Assembly: GCA_015494815.1 (NCBI GenBank)
Contig: WGAK01000057.1
Span: 1 to 6,219 of the forward strand
Reading direction: 5' to 3'
Source: Anaerolineales bacterium
GTDB lineage: Bacteria > Chloroflexota > Anaerolineae > Anaerolineales > DRMV01
Length of the DNA stretch: 6,219 bases
Shown: positions 5,366-6,219 of the stretch, piece after piece
Layout of the letters: each line of letters starts with the position of its first letter
How positions within the stretch are numbered: position 1 is the stretch's first letter
The notes under the pieces: model-generated
What the model saw: the letters and a program-made list of their open reading frames with translations, nothing else
What the model was told of the DNA's origin: nothing
Database searches by the model: none
Translations under genes and position numbers: made by a program

Positions 5366-6219
5366 ATGACCACGCAAGATGCGGCCCTGTTGCGCGACCT
5401 GGAAGAATACCGTTACGGCTGGAAGTCGCCGGAGACCTATGTCTACAAGGCCCCCAAGGGCCTGAGCGAAGAGGTCGTGCGCCAGATTTCGGCCTTCAAG
5501 AACGAGCCCGAGTGGATGTTGGAGTTTCGGCTGCGCGCGCTGCGCCACTTTTTGCAGCGGCCCATGCCCAACTGGGGGCCCGACCTGTCGGACCTGAATT
5601 TCGACGATATCGTGTACTATGTCAAGCCCGCGGAGCGCGAAGGTCGCTCGTGGGACGAGGTGCCCGAGGAAATCAAGCGCACCTTCGAGCGCCTGGGCAT
5701 TCCCGAGGCCGAGCAGAAGTTCCTGGCCGGTGTGGGCGCGCAATTCGAGTCCGAGATGGTCTACCATCGCGTCAAGGAAGAACTGGACCGCATGGGCGTC
5801 ATCTTCAAGAGCATCGAAGACGGCCTGCGCGACCACCCCGACCTGTTCCGCCAGTACTTCGGCAAGGTGGTGCCCATTGAGGACAACAAATTCGCGGCCC
5901 TGAACTCCGCGGTATGGTCCGGCGGCTCCTTCGTCTATGTGCCGCCGGGGGTGAAGGTCGAGCAGCCTCTGCAGGCGTACTTCCGGCTCAATGTGGCCAA
6001 CATCGGCCAGTTCGAGCGCACCCTCATCATCATTGACGAGGGCGCGGAGGCCCACTATGTGGAAGGTTGCACCGCGCCTCTCTACAGCACCGACTCGCTG
6101 CACACGGGCGTCATCGAAATCATCGTCAAACGGGGCGCGCGCTTCCGCTACACCACCATCCAGAACTGGTCCACCAATGTGTACAACTTGGTCACCCAAC
6201 GGGCCCTGGTATATGGCGA
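5366..6219 (+). CDS. sufB: Fe-S cluster assembly scaffold protein SufB, N-terminal part
   Basis: SufB is the scaffold subunit on which nascent Fe-S clusters form, within the SufBCD complex. The window holds the first 284 codons; the gene runs off the right edge (full proteins are about 470 residues). Seen are the N-terminal YRYGWKSPETYVYKAPKGLSEEVV region, the conserved NSAVWSGGSFVYVPPGVKVE, and the start of the beta-helix core with QFERTLIIIDEGAEAHYVEGCTAP. Cys235 in EGCTAP corresponds by motif to the cysteine implicated in sulfur receipt in the E. coli protein. This is followed by LHTGVIEIIVKRGARFRYTTIQNWSTNVYNLVTQR. SufB rather than SufD is clear from these motifs. The ATG at 5366 has GGAGG (5356-5360) at a 5-base gap. 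sufC and sufB are surely co-transcribed. sufD and a cysteine desulfurase (sufS) would be expected downstream, outside view. Confidence 0.97.
   Translation, partial: MTTQDAALLRDLEEYRYGWKSPETYVYKAPKGLSEEVVRQISAFKNEPEWMLEFRLRALRHFLQRPMPNWGPDLSDLNFDDIVYYVKPAEREGRSWDEVPEEIKRTFERLGIPEAEQKFLAGVGAQFESEMVYHRVKEELDRMGVIFKSIEDGLRDHPDLFRQYFGKVVPIEDNKFAALNSAVWSGGSFVYVPPGVKVEQPLQAYFRLNVANIGQFERTLIIIDEGAEAHYVEGCTAPLYSTDSLHTGVIEIIVKRGARFRYTTIQNWSTNVYNLVTQRALVYG

Noticed and set aside
5282..6199. Minus-strand open frame opposite sufB
   Set aside because: It is antisense to sufB, lacks any recognisable family and is explained by third-position GC bias.

Overview
The window is a GC-rich bacterial chromosome segment with ordinary housekeeping content: the 3' end of a metal-transport ATPase, a tRNA-modification gene, an aminoacyl-tRNA synthetase under T-box control, and a divergent iron-sulfur (Fe-S) cluster assembly locus. 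High GC, a tryptophan T-box in front of trpS, a sufC-sufB order and a divergent SufR-type regulator with a DUF59 partner would fit a Chloroflexota (Anaerolineae-like) bacterium. That assignment is inference from gene content only; nothing in the window proves the lineage.

Layout. Positions 1-392 (+) hold the C-terminal end of a P1B-type (Cu+-type) ATPase. Positions 417-546 hold a non-coding, highly palindromic element with imperfect 20-bp terminal inverted repeats, resembling a MITE or a dispersed palindromic repeat. A good sigma70-like promoter (610-638) then precedes truD (683-1756, +). The promoter for the next unit overlaps the truD stop codon. It drives a leader of about 370 nt that reads as a complete T-box riboswitch: Stem I with a K-turn, AGTA motif, AGAGAG motif and a TGG (Trp) specifier, then the T-box sequence and a competing terminator. 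trpS follows (2156-3235, +). A perfect 12-bp hairpin at 3246-3273 separates trpS from a convergent operon.

The convergent minus-strand operon is sufR-like regulator (4375-3725) then DUF59/SufT-like protein (3728-3315), with start and stop overlapping in ATGA. Back to back with it, sufC (4548-5330, +) and sufB (5366 to beyond the window edge, +) are read the other way. The 172-bp divergent region contains two near-consensus promoters, each with a 17-bp spacer. Their -35 boxes form a large inverted repeat around a shared AT-rich tract, a natural site for SufR control of both arms.

How it works together: SufC (ATPase) and SufB (scaffold) build Fe-S clusters, and the DUF59 protein probably helps maturation or transfer. 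The four-cysteine regulator probably senses Fe-S status and represses the locus. TrpS and TruD are translation functions, with trpS tuned by uncharged tRNA-Trp. I found no clearly novel system. The most informative items are the Trp T-box, the symmetric suf promoter region and the palindromic element.
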